From the NCBI GenBank assembly GCA_965225735.1, contig CBDDBN010000025.1, positions 124,001-188,000 on the forward strand: DNA of 64,000 nucleotides. The letters run 5' to 3'. Positions within the stretch are counted from its first letter, which is position 1, and each line of letters opens with the position of its first letter. The position numbers and the translations under genes are program-made. This stretch comes from Denitrobaculum sp965225735 (GTDB lineage: Bacteria > Pseudomonadota > Alphaproteobacteria > Kiloniellales > Kiloniellaceae). Below are positions 1 through 8,874 of the stretch, in pieces. The notes beneath the pieces are model-generated. The model saw only the letters and a program-made list of their open reading frames with translations. It was not told the DNA's origin and ran no database searches.

Positions 1-390
1 GGCGAGATCGAAAACCTTCCGCAGGTTGCCGCCCTGAGAGAAACGATTCAGGATAGTGATATCGATTTCGGCGCAGACAACACAACCGTTCAGATGGCCG
101 CGGTCCGAAATGGCCTGGGCATCGCTCCCCTTCCCTGTTTCATGGCCGACCCGGTCCCGAATTTCGTCCGCATTCTGCCGAACCTCTTCGACGTTCCTGT
201 CGACCTCTGGCTGCTGGTCAACAGGGACCTGAAAGAGACCGGTCCGGTTCGGCGCACCTATGACTTCATCGCGCGCGCCATAACCGCCGACGCGGACCTC
301 TTCAAGGGTCTACAGGCCAAGCGTGAAGGCCACCAGACATCGCAAGGCCGTCAGGAGACTGGCGGAAGATTGGTGACCGGCGGCGACTAA
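1..390 (+). CDS. LysR-type regulator, C-terminal part (start outside window)
   Basis: The frame is open from the first base and ends at a TAA at 388-390, leaving about 129 residues of a protein that began upstream. The readable part resembles the second half of a LysR substrate-binding domain: an AVRNGLGIAPLPCF segment, typical of the hinge where these domains test a coinducer, then a VDLWLLVNRDL strand and a helix of the form RRTYDFIARAI. The HTH is not in the window, so target genes cannot be inferred. The last 20 or so residues (HQTSQGRQETGG and on) are low-complexity and probably disordered. Confidence 0.7.
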   Translation, partial: GEIENLPQVAALRETIQDSDIDFGADNTTVQMAAVRNGLGIAPLPCFMADPVPNFVRILPNLFDVPVDLWLLVNRDLKETGPVRRTYDFIARAITADADLFKGLQAKREGHQTSQGRQETGGRLVTGGD

Positions 391-425
391 GCGGTGCCGA
401 TTGCAAGCAGACGCCAGTGTCGTTC

Positions 426-1370
426 TTAGCTGGCGTTATCTTCTGAAAGCAGCCACTTCCGAAACCTCTCGACCACCGCGCGCGGGCGCGGCGTTACCGT
501 CAGGTAAAACGCCCCCAGGTGAACAGCCGGTGCGCCAGGAAGCTCGACAAGCGATCCGGTTTCGATCTCCCTTTGCGTCAAGACGGGCGGCATAAGAATC
601 ATGCCGATCCCCGCAACCGCACCGTGGATAGCTGCGTCATCTGTGTCGAAGCGATCAGCAACGCGGGCCGACTTAAAGGCAACGGCGGCCGCACCGTCGC
701 CCAGACAATCGCGCACTTCCACCGATCCGCTCCAGGCGCGCCAGTCCCAGTCATCGACGGTCGCACTCAACACTGGGATTGAAGAGATATCCGCCAGCCT
801 CCGGTAACCGCTCTTTCCGAGGAGAGCTGGCGACAGGACAGGCCGACTGATGTCCTGCATGAGGCACTGACTTGCCCCAGTCTGCTTGTCGTTTGGTGAC
901 GTTCCACGGCTCTTGAACTCCAACTCCCGACCATAGGAAATGGCGAGATCGACGTCCGGACTGAGCAACACCTCCTCATAGTGCGTTGTTTCAAGCCGGA
1001 TACGAATGCGCGGATGACGCTTTTTGAAGTCTTCCAGACGGGGAATAAGCCAACGGACAGCGAGCGACACGCTCGCACGGACAACAACCTCGCTCGCGGA
1101 GCGTCGCAGGGCCTGTGCGGCCCGCTCAATCGTTCCGATCGCGGGTGCGACATCCTCCAGAAACTGGCGACCTGCCTCCGTGAGCAGAACCGCATTGTTT
1201 CGGCGCTCGAACAGCATGACACCCAGCATTTCTTCCAAAGACTTGATCTGATGACTAACGGCGCTCGGCGTGACTGAAAGCTCAACAGCCGCCAGTTTCA
1301 AGCTGCCATTGCGGGCCGCGACCTCGAACACACGCACGGCGTTGAGAGAAAAATTACGCGCAATCTGCAT
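426..1370 (-). CDS. LysR-type transcriptional regulator (GcvA-like)
   Basis: This 314-residue protein is full length for the family. An N-terminal winged HTH lies at about residues 6-65 (AARNGSLKLAAVELSVTPSAVSHQIKSLEE), where SAVSHQIK is the recognition helix in GcvA/AmpR-like members. A substrate-binding domain follows at about 90-300. It is divergent from a DMT exporter starting at 1501, with about 130 bp between the starts, the usual arrangement for a LysR gene controlling its neighbour. The start has only a weak ribosome site. The effector is unknown. Confidence 0.85.
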   Translation of the reverse strand: MQIARNFSLNAVRVFEVAARNGSLKLAAVELSVTPSAVSHQIKSLEEMLGVMLFERRNNAVLLTEAGRQFLEDVAPAIGTIERAAQALRRSASEVVVRASVSLAVRWLIPRLEDFKKRHPRIRIRLETTHYEEVLLSPDVDLAISYGRELEFKSRGTSPNDKQTGASQCLMQDISRPVLSPALLGKSGYRRLADISSIPVLSATVDDWDWRAWSGSVEVRDCLGDGAAAVAFKSARVADRFDTDDAAIHGAVAGIGMILMPPVLTQREIETGSLVELPGAPAVHLGAFYLTVTPRPRAVVERFRKWLLSEDNAS

Positions 1371-1500
1371 CGAAAAAACTAACTCAGCATCAAAATTCGT
1401 CGTTTGCTCAAGTTACAGCCTTCGCACAAAGATGCAATTGGGACGGCGGCCATTCTTGGCCGGACACTTCCACTTACCCAGCCGAAGGTTCAGATCCGAT

Positions 1501-2409
1501 ATGCTGTCGATTCCAGCAAAACTGACGGGTAAAATTTCGAGCAATACCGCGGGTGTGGCCTGGGTAACCCTGGGCACCGCGCTGTTCACCGTCGTCTTCG
1601 CATCGGGTAAGATTGCGGGAGATACGGCCTCCGCTCTTCAGATCCTTTTTCTACGTTACATCGGCGGTTTCCTAACCCTGGTCGCGATCACGCAACTCAA
1701 CGGCAAGGGTTTGAAATTCTATGCCAGCAGGCAGCCGGCGTCGCATCTGTTCCGCGCCCTGTTCGGGGCCTTTGGCGGCGTGTCCGCCATCTATGCAGCC
1801 GCCAATATGCCCATCGTCGACGCCACGACCATCGGTCTGCTGGAGGCCATCTTCACCGTCTTGCTCGGGGTGTTGTTGTTAGGTGAACGCATTTCGCGAC
1901 CTCATTGGATAGCAATCAGCATCAGTTGCTTGGGCGCTGCAGTGATGATGCTGAGCAAAGGCGCCTTTCAGTCCCTGAACGCCGATTACCTCTGGCCAGC
2001 GGCCTTCGCCTTTCTAGGGGCCATTCTCATCGCCTGCGAGTCGATCATGATCAAGATCCTGACAAGCGCCGAAAAGCCAATGACCGTTCTTCTTTATGTG
2101 AACGCCTTCGGTCTGCTGCTGCTTTCGGCCCCGGCAATCCTAACCTGGCGCTCGACGTTGTTGCTGGACAATATTCCGTTCCTTCTGCTCGGTCCCTTTG
2201 CCATCACGGCCCAGTACTTTGTCATTCGGGGGTTCCGCCTTGCGGACGTCTCGGTCCTGGGTCCCGTCAGCTACAGTTGGATTGTCTTTGCTGCCCTACT
2301 CGGCTTTGTGGCGTTCGGAGAGGTTCCCACCACGGGCACGGTCGTCGGCGCTGTAATCATCGTCATCGGCGGGATCAAGTTGGCTCTACTCAAACCGGCA
2401 AAGGACTGA
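1501..2409 (+). CDS. EamA/DMT-family transporter
   Basis: This 302-residue integral membrane protein has about ten hydrophobic segments and two EamA repeats. A GERISRPHW-like loop closes the first repeat and a similar FGEVPTTGTVVGA segment closes the second, the duplicated signature of the drug/metabolite superfamily. Such proteins usually export amino acids or small metabolites across the inner membrane. The frame is open upstream to 1270, but that part overlaps the divergent LysR gene and is not membrane-like. ATG 1501 gives a normal start just before the first transmembrane helix. The divergent LysR is the likely regulator; the substrate cannot be read. Confidence 0.85.
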   Translation: MLSIPAKLTGKISSNTAGVAWVTLGTALFTVVFASGKIAGDTASALQILFLRYIGGFLTLVAITQLNGKGLKFYASRQPASHLFRALFGAFGGVSAIYAAANMPIVDATTIGLLEAIFTVLLGVLLLGERISRPHWIAISISCLGAAVMMLSKGAFQSLNADYLWPAAFAFLGAILIACESIMIKILTSAEKPMTVLLYVNAFGLLLLSAPAILTWRSTLLLDNIPFLLLGPFAITAQYFVIRGFRLADVSVLGPVSYSWIVFAALLGFVAFGEVPTTGTVVGAVIIVIGGIKLALLKPAKD

Positions 2410-2435
2410 CCGCTACTTAGACCGTTCTGAGCGAG

Positions 2436-3032
2436 CTAGGCTTCGGAGAGAAAGCCGGGCGGAACCTTCTCGGTCAGCCAAACCCCGTTTTCCGACAAGA
2501 AAAAGATGAAACCTTCCGCCCGCATCCGATCTGCGGCGATGCTCAGAACCACGGGTTTGCCATGTCGGCTACCGACAGCAACCGCGGTCTCCCTATCTGC
2601 GGAGAGATGTACGTGATGCCGCTTCCCAGGCCGCAGACCCTGCGCCTGAATGGATTCAAGAAAACGCGTCGCCGTCCCGTGAAAGAGAACGGAAGGCGGC
2701 TCCCTTTCTTGAAGCTGAAGATCGACTTTGACTGAGTGTCCTTGGTTCGCGCGGATGTTTTGACCGTTTTCAGAGAGAGCGAAGCGCTGTTTATCGCTGG
2801 TGCGGATCACTTCCAGAACCAAAGCACGGTCTAAAGACATCTCGGTGGCCGCTTTTTCGATCAGGCTTTCGAGGGAGACCCAGCCATTGGCATCCAGTTC
2901 GAGCCCAATTGCCTCAGGCTTGTGCCTGAGCACGAAGCTGAGGAATTTGCTCGCCTTCTCCAACTGCTTCTTCGTTGGCGCTCCTCTCAAGCCCCCAGTG
3001 TCGTCCGCTACTTTGTCGTCTGGCTTCGCCAC
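2436..3032 (-). CDS. kptA: RNA 2'-phosphotransferase KptA/Tpt1
   Basis: This 198-residue cytoplasmic enzyme transfers an RNA 2'-phosphate to NAD+, releasing nicotinamide and ADP-ribose 1'',2''-cyclic phosphate. The family signature is clear: LSFVLRHKPEAIGLELDANG near the N-terminus carries the catalytic Arg-His pair, RANQGHS carries the next Arg, LFHGTATRFL and HHVHLSADRETA form the ADP-ribosyltransferase core, and SRHGKPVVL carries a further Arg before SENGVWLTE. All catalytic positions I can place are present, so it looks active. The start is GTG. It is convergent with the DMT gene and stands alone, with no RNA ligase or tRNA-splicing gene nearby. Confidence 0.93.
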   Translation of the reverse strand: MAKPDDKVADDTGGLRGAPTKKQLEKASKFLSFVLRHKPEAIGLELDANGWVSLESLIEKAATEMSLDRALVLEVIRTSDKQRFALSENGQNIRANQGHSVKVDLQLQEREPPSVLFHGTATRFLESIQAQGLRPGKRHHVHLSADRETAVAVGSRHGKPVVLSIAADRMRAEGFIFFLSENGVWLTEKVPPGFLSEA

Positions 3033-3379
3033 TTGATCTTATCTCTTCAACTGCTAGTTCGCGCATAAAGCGAGACAATAGCGAATGCGCAGGCCAACGA
3101 AAACCACAGGTCGTTCCTAAGCCCAGTTAGCAAGAGCAATATCTGGACAGGAATCTCCGTCTGGCTGCCGTAAAGCCTCTTAATTTTCGTATAGCCCTAT
3201 AAAAAAACGATGATTCTCGCTCTGCGGACGAGGCGTTAAGTTGCGCGCACCTGTTTCACCCGTACTGGACGCTAGGGCTGTCGCTCTGGCGTCTCTTTTT
3301 TTGTGCCCTCTAAAAGAAGCCGCGCAGGCAAAGACTGAGACCTAAGCGGTCGGAACTAAGGCCGCCTCATCAGCACAAA
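3033..3379. other. Intergenic region upstream of kptA
   Basis: About 350 bp lie between the kptA start and the terminator of the downstream peroxiredoxin gene. It should contain the kptA promoter, reading leftward. I see no ORF with coding character, no tRNA and no long repeat here. Confidence 0.5.
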
Positions 3380-3411
3380 GAAAAAGCGGCCTGCGCTCGG
3401 CAGACCGCTTC
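3380..3411 (-). terminator. Intrinsic terminator of the peroxiredoxin gene
   Basis: Read on the minus strand, AAGCGGTCTGC and GCAGGCCGCTT pair as an 11-bp stem with a single G-U wobble around a short loop. The second arm runs straight into a T-rich tract (CTTTTTCTTT). It begins about 20 bp after the peroxiredoxin stop codon at 3432, so it is a standard rho-independent terminator for that gene. Confidence 0.85.
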
Positions 3412-3431
3412 ATTTCGGAAAGCCGAAGGCG

Positions 3432-3980
3432 TCAGGCGGGAACCTTTTCTTCCAACCGCGCTGTAATCTTCTCGAGCAGATTTTGCGGGGCGGACTCACC
3501 GTAAGGATCGGTATCGCAGTTATCGGAGAACCCGGGTTCTTCGAACCAGGCCTCGACCACACCGTCATTCACGATGGCCGCGTAGCGCCAGGAGCGCATA
3601 CCGAAACCGATATTATCCTTGCAGACCAGCATACCCATTTTGCGGGTAAACTCGCCGGAGCCATCAGGGATCAGTTTCACGTTAACCAAGCCCTGCTGTT
3701 TACCCCAGGCATTCATCACAAAGGCATCGTTCACCGAGACGCAGTAGATGTCATCGATCCCTTTACCCTGAAATTCCCCGAACAGCTTTTCGAAGTCCGG
3801 TAGCTGGAAGGTCGAACAGGTCGGGGTGAACGCGCCCGGCAGAGAAAAGATCGCGATGCGCTTGCCCTTGAAGTAATCGTCGGTGGTCTTGTCTTCCCAA
3901 CGATAGGGGTTATCCCCGCCCAAAGACTCGTCGCGAACACGCGTACGGAAGGTGACGGCAGGCAGCCTTTTTCCAATCAT
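3432..3980 (-). CDS. Peroxiredoxin, Prx5/AhpE-like 'redoxin' family
   Basis: This 182-residue thiol peroxidase reduces H2O2 or organic peroxides. The peroxidatic site is LPGAFTPTCST, with the catalytic Cys at about residue 55, the PxxxTxxC signature of the Prx5 family. SVNDAFVMNAWGK and the RSWRYAAIVNDGVVE strand are further family hallmarks. Other cysteines (IYCVSVN, VCKDN, DNCDTDP) could serve as resolving residues, the DNC near the C-terminus being placed as in Prx5 proteins. An upstream in-frame ATG exists at 3995, but the GAGG ribosome site at 9 bp favours ATG 3980. It has its own terminator and appears monocistronic. Confidence 0.92.
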   Translation of the reverse strand: MIGKRLPAVTFRTRVRDESLGGDNPYRWEDKTTDDYFKGKRIAIFSLPGAFTPTCSTFQLPDFEKLFGEFQGKGIDDIYCVSVNDAFVMNAWGKQQGLVNVKLIPDGSGEFTRKMGMLVCKDNIGFGMRSWRYAAIVNDGVVEAWFEEPGFSDNCDTDPYGESAPQNLLEKITARLEEKVPA

Positions 3981-4498
3981 AATTTCTATCCTCATTGATG
4001 CTGTGCAATGAGGTTTGGCACTCGAAATTCAAACCGTGAACCCACTGCACTTGCTTCTTACAATCATTTGAAAATACATGGCATGCCTCTCTTATCAAGA
4101 GAAATTTATTTAAGTTGTTGCGACGCACCATTGACCTGATGAGGCCACAGGATCGTCGGGTAACTATCTGTGCATATGCTGTGTTTTCCGGGGCTTAAGC
4201 CGATATTCTATGGTACGCAAGTTCGGCAATGGATGGGGTACCGCTGGTGCGGTCAGCGACATTTTACCGCAACTGCGGCAGAAGATGCTGAGGCTGGCTC
4301 GGCCCGCTGTTATCGGGGCGCGGAGACAACAAAGCCGCAGCAATCCATCTGGGCCCATCTCGAGCGTATCAATGAGGTTTGCCACCGCTAAACGGAATCG
4401 TCCGAAGCGGCTTCCGTAACGCTGCTGGAAAGACAGAAAGTTAGAGGGATAGGATTGCATACGCGCCTGCGCCCTCCTCAGGCGCAGGCGCCTGAACT
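3981..4498. other. Intergenic region between peroxiredoxin and DUF4332 gene
   Basis: About 500 bp hold the peroxiredoxin promoter and leader at the left and, at the right, the hairpin at 4463-4491 after the DUF4332 gene. A 126-codon open frame runs across 4164-4544 on the minus strand, but it overlaps the DUF4332 gene and has no recognisable domain. I do not call a gene here. Confidence 0.5.
4463..4491 (-). terminator. Strong GC hairpin after the DUF4332 gene
   Basis: GCGCCTGCGCC at 4463-4473 and GGCGCAGGCGC at 4481-4491 form a perfect 11-bp inverted repeat with a 7-base loop, 8 bp past the stop codon at 4499. There is no clear T-run, so it may be a hairpin that protects the mRNA end or assists rho-dependent termination rather than a classical intrinsic terminator. 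Confidence 0.6.
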
Positions 4499-4906
4499 CT
4501 AGTAGGAGATGGCTGGATCCATCGTCTTGGCCTGATCTATCCAACCAGCAACCTGATTTTCCGACACGGCGCCGTTGGTCAGATTTTTCTGCTCGTTGAT
4601 CTCCGTCATCTTGTCCGCGAGGTTCGCGGCGTTGCGATGTTTGAGTTCCTTGACGGTATCAACGCCAGCAGCTTCGAGCAGTTCCGCGAACTGCTTGCCC
4701 ACACCGTTGATACGCATCAGATCCGCCATGTTGGCCCAGGTGAGCAGAATTTTCTCACTGATCCCGGCGGTCTCCGCCAGTGACTTCCGGCCCGCTGGCG
4801 TGCCGCAAGCCTGTAACAAGGCGTCTGTTGTATCGATCCCCGCTCCCGAGAGCTTTTCCCCGTAGACGCCGCCGATTCCTTCGATCTCTTCTATTTTGTA
4901 AGTCAT
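4499..4906 (-). CDS. DUF4332 helix-hairpin-helix protein
   Basis: This 135-residue cytoplasmic protein is built from tandem helix-hairpin-helix motifs. The first, IEGIGGVYGEKLSGAGI, is followed by a helix and TDALLQACGTPAGRKSLAE. The second, MRINGVGKQFAELLEAAGVD, is followed by TVKELKHRNAANLADKM. This G-I-G / G-V-G pattern is that of DUF4332 and radC-like HhH units, which generally contact nucleic acid backbones. No catalytic domain is present. The role is unknown; binding of DNA or RNA is inference from the fold. It is a single gene, divergent from the HerA-like ATPase. Confidence 0.8.
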   Translation of the reverse strand: MTYKIEEIEGIGGVYGEKLSGAGIDTTDALLQACGTPAGRKSLAETAGISEKILLTWANMADLMRINGVGKQFAELLEAAGVDTVKELKHRNAANLADKMTEINEQKNLTNGAVSENQVAGWIDQAKTMDPAISY

Positions 4907-5156
4907 GCGCTTGTCCCAAATCTTTTTTGACGATTGCGCAGCATTGTCTACCGTAGTCCCAGAGACAATTCGGTCAAATACCTATGGAATTTCTATGAAT
5001 TCTACTCACTATCAACATCGAATTCTCAAGAAACAACCCTGCCTTGTTTGATCCCGAGCCCGTTGTCTCATATTTGTTTCAGCAGATACCTCGAAAAGAG
5101 GTGCACGCCATAGAAAAAGACTGTCTGTTAGTCAAAACACATCATCAGGGGGTTCC

Positions 5157-6665
5157 ATGCAGAAGGACGGCACGCTGTTCATCGGGGGCAGCGGTAAACC
5201 GCAAGCACTCAGCTTAAAGTTCGCGAACCGGCACGGTCTGATTGCCGGCGCCACCGGTACCGGCAAGACGGTCACGCTTCAGATCCTGGCAGAGGGTTTT
5301 TCCAGGGCCGGTGTCCCGGTCTTTCTGTCCGATGTGAAAGGCGATCTCTCCGGCATATCGCAGATCGGAAAAGCAAATCCAAAGTTGGAGGACCGCGCGC
5401 GCGAAATCGGGTTCGACGGTTTCAGCTACGCCGCCGCGCACACGGTCTTTTGGGACCTTTTCGGCAAAAAGGGGCACCCAATCCGAACCACGGTCTCGGA
5501 GATGGGGCCGCTGCTCCTTGCCCGTCTGCTGGAATTGAACGACACCCAGGAAGGTGTTCTCAACATCGCCTTTGAACTGGCCGACGACCAGGGCATGCTG
5601 ATCCTGGATCTGAAGGATCTGCGTGCGTTGCTGACCCACGTGGGCGAAAACGCAAAGGAACTGAGCGGTCATTACGGCAACGTTTCGAAAGCCTCAGTCG
5701 GTGCGATCCAGCGGCGTCTCCTCACACTGAAGCAGCAAGGCGCGGAAAAATTCTTTGGCGAGCCCGCGCTGGAACTTAAGGACTTCATGAGTTTCGCCGA
5801 TGACGGCAGCGGCCAGATCAACGTTCTGGCTGCAGACAAACTGATGATGACGCCGCGCCTCTATGCGACCTTTCTATTATGGCTGTTATCGGAACTCTTT
5901 GAAGAGTTGCCGGAGATCGGCGACCCGGAAAAACCCAAACTGGTGTTCTTCTTCGATGAAGCGCATCTGCTGTTCGACGATGCCCCGAAAGCGCTGGTCG
6001 ACAAGGTCGAACAGGTGGTGCGCTTAATACGCTCCAAGGGCGTCGGGATCTACTTCGTTACCCAGAACCCGCTCGATGTCCCGGAATCCATCCTCGGACA
6101 GTTGGGTAATCGTATTCAGCACGCGCTACGCGCTTTCACCCCAAGGGATCAGAAAGCCGTCAGAGCTGCCGCCGAGACCTTTCGACCGAATAAAGCCTTC
6201 GATGCAGCCACTACCATCACGGAGCTTGGGGTAGGAGAAGCCCTGGTGTCCACACTGTCGGGGAAGGGTGTCCCGACTGTCGTACAGCGCACCAAGATCC
6301 GTCCGCCCATGTCTCGGATGGGACCTGCAAAAATGGCCGAGCGCAAAGCGGTCATGACAGCAAGTCCCCTTGCCGGCCGCTACGACAAGAGCGTCGACCG
6401 GCGCTCCGCCTATGAAGTCTTGTCCGAAAAGGCTGAGCAGGCGGCAAAGGAACTCGAGGCGCAAGAAGCGGCCGCGCGCGAGGCAAAGGCCAGGAAGAAG
6501 CAGGCTTCAAAACGTGCGCCGGCCCGAACCACGCGGCGGCGTTCATCTTCGCGCAGGCAGTCCGTGGGAGAGGCTTTGATGAAAAGCGTCGCAAGGTCGA
6601 TCGGGTCCAATATCGGACGCCAATTGGTTCGCGGCCTGCTGGGATCCTTGTTCAAAGGCCGCTGA
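5157..6665 (+). CDS. HerA-like ATPase, DUF853/YjgR family
   Basis: This 502-residue protein belongs to the DUF853 family of FtsK/HerA-type P-loop ATPases and is full length. Walker A is GATGTGKT at residues 31-38. Walker B is KLVFFFDEAHLLFDD at about 262-276, with an IYFVTQNPLDVPESILGQLGNRIQHALRA-type sensor and arginine-finger region after it, quoted here only in part. The C-terminal 80 residues are Ala/Lys/Arg-rich, ending in a short amphipathic helix (SIGSNIGRQLVRGLLGSLF). The cellular role of the family is not established. HerA relatives pump or remodel DNA, but no NurA nuclease is adjacent. The start at ATG 5157 follows CAGGGGG. Confidence 0.88.
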   Translation: MQKDGTLFIGGSGKPQALSLKFANRHGLIAGATGTGKTVTLQILAEGFSRAGVPVFLSDVKGDLSGISQIGKANPKLEDRAREIGFDGFSYAAAHTVFWDLFGKKGHPIRTTVSEMGPLLLARLLELNDTQEGVLNIAFELADDQGMLILDLKDLRALLTHVGENAKELSGHYGNVSKASVGAIQRRLLTLKQQGAEKFFGEPALELKDFMSFADDGSGQINVLAADKLMMTPRLYATFLLWLLSELFEELPEIGDPEKPKLVFFFDEAHLLFDDAPKALVDKVEQVVRLIRSKGVGIYFVTQNPLDVPESILGQLGNRIQHALRAFTPRDQKAVRAAAETFRPNKAFDAATTITELGVGEALVSTLSGKGVPTVVQRTKIRPPMSRMGPAKMAERKAVMTASPLAGRYDKSVDRRSAYEVLSEKAEQAAKELEAQEAAAREAKARKKQASKRAPARTTRRRSSSRRQSVGEALMKSVARSIGSNIGRQLVRGLLGSLFKGR

Positions 6666-6746
6666 AACGCAGTTTTTTCTTGTTCCGGAGGCGTCCTCCC
6701 GCCATTGATCGCCGCATCCGACTGACAAGAATTGGAACGATCAAAG

Positions 6747-7211
6747 GTGCTTGAGATTTACGTCGACGGGGACGCCTGCCCGGTCAAACAGGAAGTTCTG
6801 AAGGTGGCCGAGCGGCACCAAATGGTCGTGCACATGGTCGGAAATTCCTGGCTGCGGGTGGGCGACAATCCCCTGGTGAAACGTGTTGTGGTACCCGAAA
6901 CGCCGGATGCCGCCGATGACTGGATCGCGGAACATATTGCGCCGGGCGACATTGCCATCACGGCGGATATTCCCCTGGCGGACCGCTGCATCAAGGCAGG
7001 CGCCGGCGTGCTAGGGCCAACGGGGAAGCCCTTTACCGAACAGTCCATTGGCATGGCGTTGGCCATGCGGGACCTCAATGCGCAGCTGCGCGAAAGCGGC
7101 GAGATTTCGGGCGCCGGCCCCGGTTTCACGAAACGCGACCGCTCACGGTTTTTGAGCGCCCTGGAGGATATGATCCAGGCTCAGAAAAAATGGGCCAGGC
7201 TCAAGCCATAG
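6747..7211 (+). CDS. YaiI/YqxD family protein (DUF188)
   Basis: This is a 154-residue protein of the UPF0178/DUF188 family. The N-terminal IYVDGDACPVKQEV, the central DIAITADIPLADRCI and the C-terminal FTKRDRSRFLSALEDMI are the conserved blocks. The acidic cluster in the first and second blocks suggests a PIN-like metal-binding nuclease fold, but no activity is established for the family. GTG 6747 has a GGA ribosome site about 10 bp upstream; an in-frame TTG at 6732 is the alternative. It lies between the HerA-like ATPase and a nucleoside hydrolase, all on the same strand. Confidence 0.9.
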   Translation: MLEIYVDGDACPVKQEVLKVAERHQMVVHMVGNSWLRVGDNPLVKRVVVPETPDAADDWIAEHIAPGDIAITADIPLADRCIKAGAGVLGPTGKPFTEQSIGMALAMRDLNAQLRESGEISGAGPGFTKRDRSRFLSALEDMIQAQKKWARLKP

Positions 7212-7304
7212 AAGCTTTGGTTCTTCGGGCGTCTTGTGGTTTGATCGGGCCAAAGAGCACCCAAAGGTTCCCTCCCCTTCCCTGCCAACACCAAGGATGC
7301 CGCC

Positions 7305-8246
7305 ATGGCCGCACGCCCCATCATCATCGACTGCGACCCAGGACAGGACGATGCCATCATGCTTCTCCTGTCGCTGGCGTCTCCCGACGAGCTCGAGGTT
7401 CTGGGCATCACGACCGTCGCCGGTAATGTCCCGTTGGCGCTGACGTCGCGGAATGCAAGGATCCTCTGCGACCTCGCAGGACGGCAGGATGTCCCGGTCT
7501 ACGCTGGCTGCAGCCGGCCCTTGGTGCGCAGGCTCGTGACGGCGGAAGAGGTCCATGGCAAGACCGGCATCGACGGCATCGAGATCACTGAACCGCAAAC
7601 TCCGCTGCGCGATAAGCATGCGGTGGATTTTTTGGTCGAGACCCTTTCGGCCGCTGAAGAAAACTCCGTCACGCTGCTTCCGATCGGTCCTTTGACCAAC
7701 ATCGCATCGGCCCTCATCAAGGCCCCCGCCATCACGGCCAAGATCCGTGAGATTGTGCTGATGGGCGGCGCCATGCGAGAGGGCGGCAACACCACGCCGT
7801 CGGCCGAATTCAACATCTATGTGGATCCGCATGCCGCAGATGTGGTGTTCCGCTGCGGGCGGCCCATCGTGGCGATGGGCCTGGATGTCACGCATCAGGT
7901 CCTGACCACGCAGGCACGGCTGAAACGTATTCAGGCCTTGGGCAATCCGGTGGCCGAGGCGGCATACAACATGCTGGCTTTTTTCGACCGGCATGATGTC
8001 GCGAAGTACGGCTCGGACGGCGCGCCGCTTCATGACCCCTGCACGACAGCCTATCTGCTCAAACCAGAACTCTTCACGGCCAAAGCCTGTAACCTGGAAG
8101 TCGAAATTCACGCCGAACTGACCATGGGCCATACGGCGGTCGACTTCTGGCACGTCACCGACAGGCCCAAAAACGCCAACTGGGTCCACAGTGTCGATGC
8201 GGAGGGCTTCTTCGATCTGCTGATCGAACGACTGGGGAGATACTAA
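7305..8246 (+). CDS. Inosine/uridine-preferring nucleoside hydrolase
   Basis: This 313-residue enzyme hydrolyses the N-glycosidic bond of ribonucleosides, giving the base and ribose. The calcium-binding DCDPGQDDA motif near the N-terminus, the VLMGGAM strand with the NTTPSAEFNIYVDPHAA block, and HDPCTTAYLL near the C-terminus, which carries the catalytic His and a calcium Asp, identify the family and look intact. Length is normal. It is followed immediately by an intrinsic terminator. The exact subfamily (RihA, RihB or RihC) cannot be told from motifs. The role is likely purine or pyrimidine salvage. Confidence 0.93.
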   Translation: MAARPIIIDCDPGQDDAIMLLLSLASPDELEVLGITTVAGNVPLALTSRNARILCDLAGRQDVPVYAGCSRPLVRRLVTAEEVHGKTGIDGIEITEPQTPLRDKHAVDFLVETLSAAEENSVTLLPIGPLTNIASALIKAPAITAKIREIVLMGGAMREGGNTTPSAEFNIYVDPHAADVVFRCGRPIVAMGLDVTHQVLTTQARLKRIQALGNPVAEAAYNMLAFFDRHDVAKYGSDGAPLHDPCTTAYLLKPELFTAKACNLEVEIHAELTMGHTAVDFWHVTDRPKNANWVHSVDAEGFFDLLIERLGRY

Positions 8247-8261
8247 CTCTTATAACAAAGG

Positions 8262-8293
8262 AAAAGGGGCGCCGGTAAGGAACGCCCCTTTTT
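8262..8293 (+). terminator. Intrinsic terminator of the nucleoside hydrolase gene
   Basis: AAAGGGGCG at 8263-8271 pairs with CGCCCCTTT at 8283-8291 across an 11-base loop, and the second arm ends in TTTTT. It starts about 16 bp after the stop codon. The A-rich first arm mirrors the T-tract, so it may also work for the minus-strand gene ending at 8353. Confidence 0.9.
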
Positions 8294-8352
8294 AGATATC
8301 AAAGAAGTCGCCAAACAACGGCGATGACTTCTGGAAAACTGTTCGCTATCCG

Positions 8353-8874
8353 TCAGGACTTCTTTTTTGGTGAAACGCCGAAGACTTCTTCGCAAACGCT
8401 TTCTGCAAAGCCTTCACTCAGCGAACGTTCAGCGTCCGCCATCATAGCCGCGCCGACAACGCCTCCCCAAAAGAAGCTCCGATCCACAAAGTATTCGCCA
8501 ATCTGTTCGCCTGACGCCGCATCAACAAGCTCGACTCGCCCGCTCAATTCGATTTCATCGCCAATAAAAATAGACTTCGCTACGTCCTGTTCCTCAAAAT
8601 CGACTACCGCTACATTCATGACGTGCGCGATATCGCCGGTCGAGCACTGAGGAATTGATTTTGACAGCTCGTCAGCTAAAGCAGCCTTAAGCTGAGGGTG
8701 TGGTTTCGGTGTTTCGACCGTTACGTTTACCTCGGTCACCTTGATGGTCTTGATCTGAGCTTCGTCAGCGCGCTTAATCGCGGAAACGTCGGCAGAGGCG
8801 CAAGCCGACAACGCAACGGCGGCAAAACCCAAGGCAAAAACACTACGGGCCGGAAAACCAGCAAAAGTTCTCAT
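8353..8874 (-). CDS. Putative lipoprotein of unknown function
   Basis: This is a 173-residue protein with a lipoprotein signal: MRTFAGFPARSVFALGFAAV, then ALSAC, so lipidation would be at Cys of LSAC. The mature part begins ASADVSAIKRADEAQI, runs through beta-rich sequence (VTEVNVTVETPKP; HVMNVAVVDFEEQDVAKSIF) and has a Gly/Ala stretch WGGVVGAAMMADAERSLSEGFAE that could insert in or lie on a membrane. The family was not recognised with certainty; the arrangement is like DUF4410-type proteins. The upstream frame to 8964 has no signal-like start, so ATG 8874 is used. Confidence 0.75.
   Translation of the reverse strand: MRTFAGFPARSVFALGFAAVALSACASADVSAIKRADEAQIKTIKVTEVNVTVETPKPHPQLKAALADELSKSIPQCSTGDIAHVMNVAVVDFEEQDVAKSIFIGDEIELSGRVELVDAASGEQIGEYFVDRSFFWGGVVGAAMMADAERSLSEGFAESVCEEVFGVSPKKKS

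Noticed and set aside
1270..1500. Extended N-terminus of the DMT transporter back to 1270
   Set aside because: That part overlaps the divergent LysR gene and is not hydrophobic; ATG 1501 gives the normal start.
4164..4544. 126-codon minus-strand frame between peroxiredoxin and DUF4332 genes
   Set aside because: It overlaps the DUF4332 gene, spans its hairpin and has no recognisable domain.
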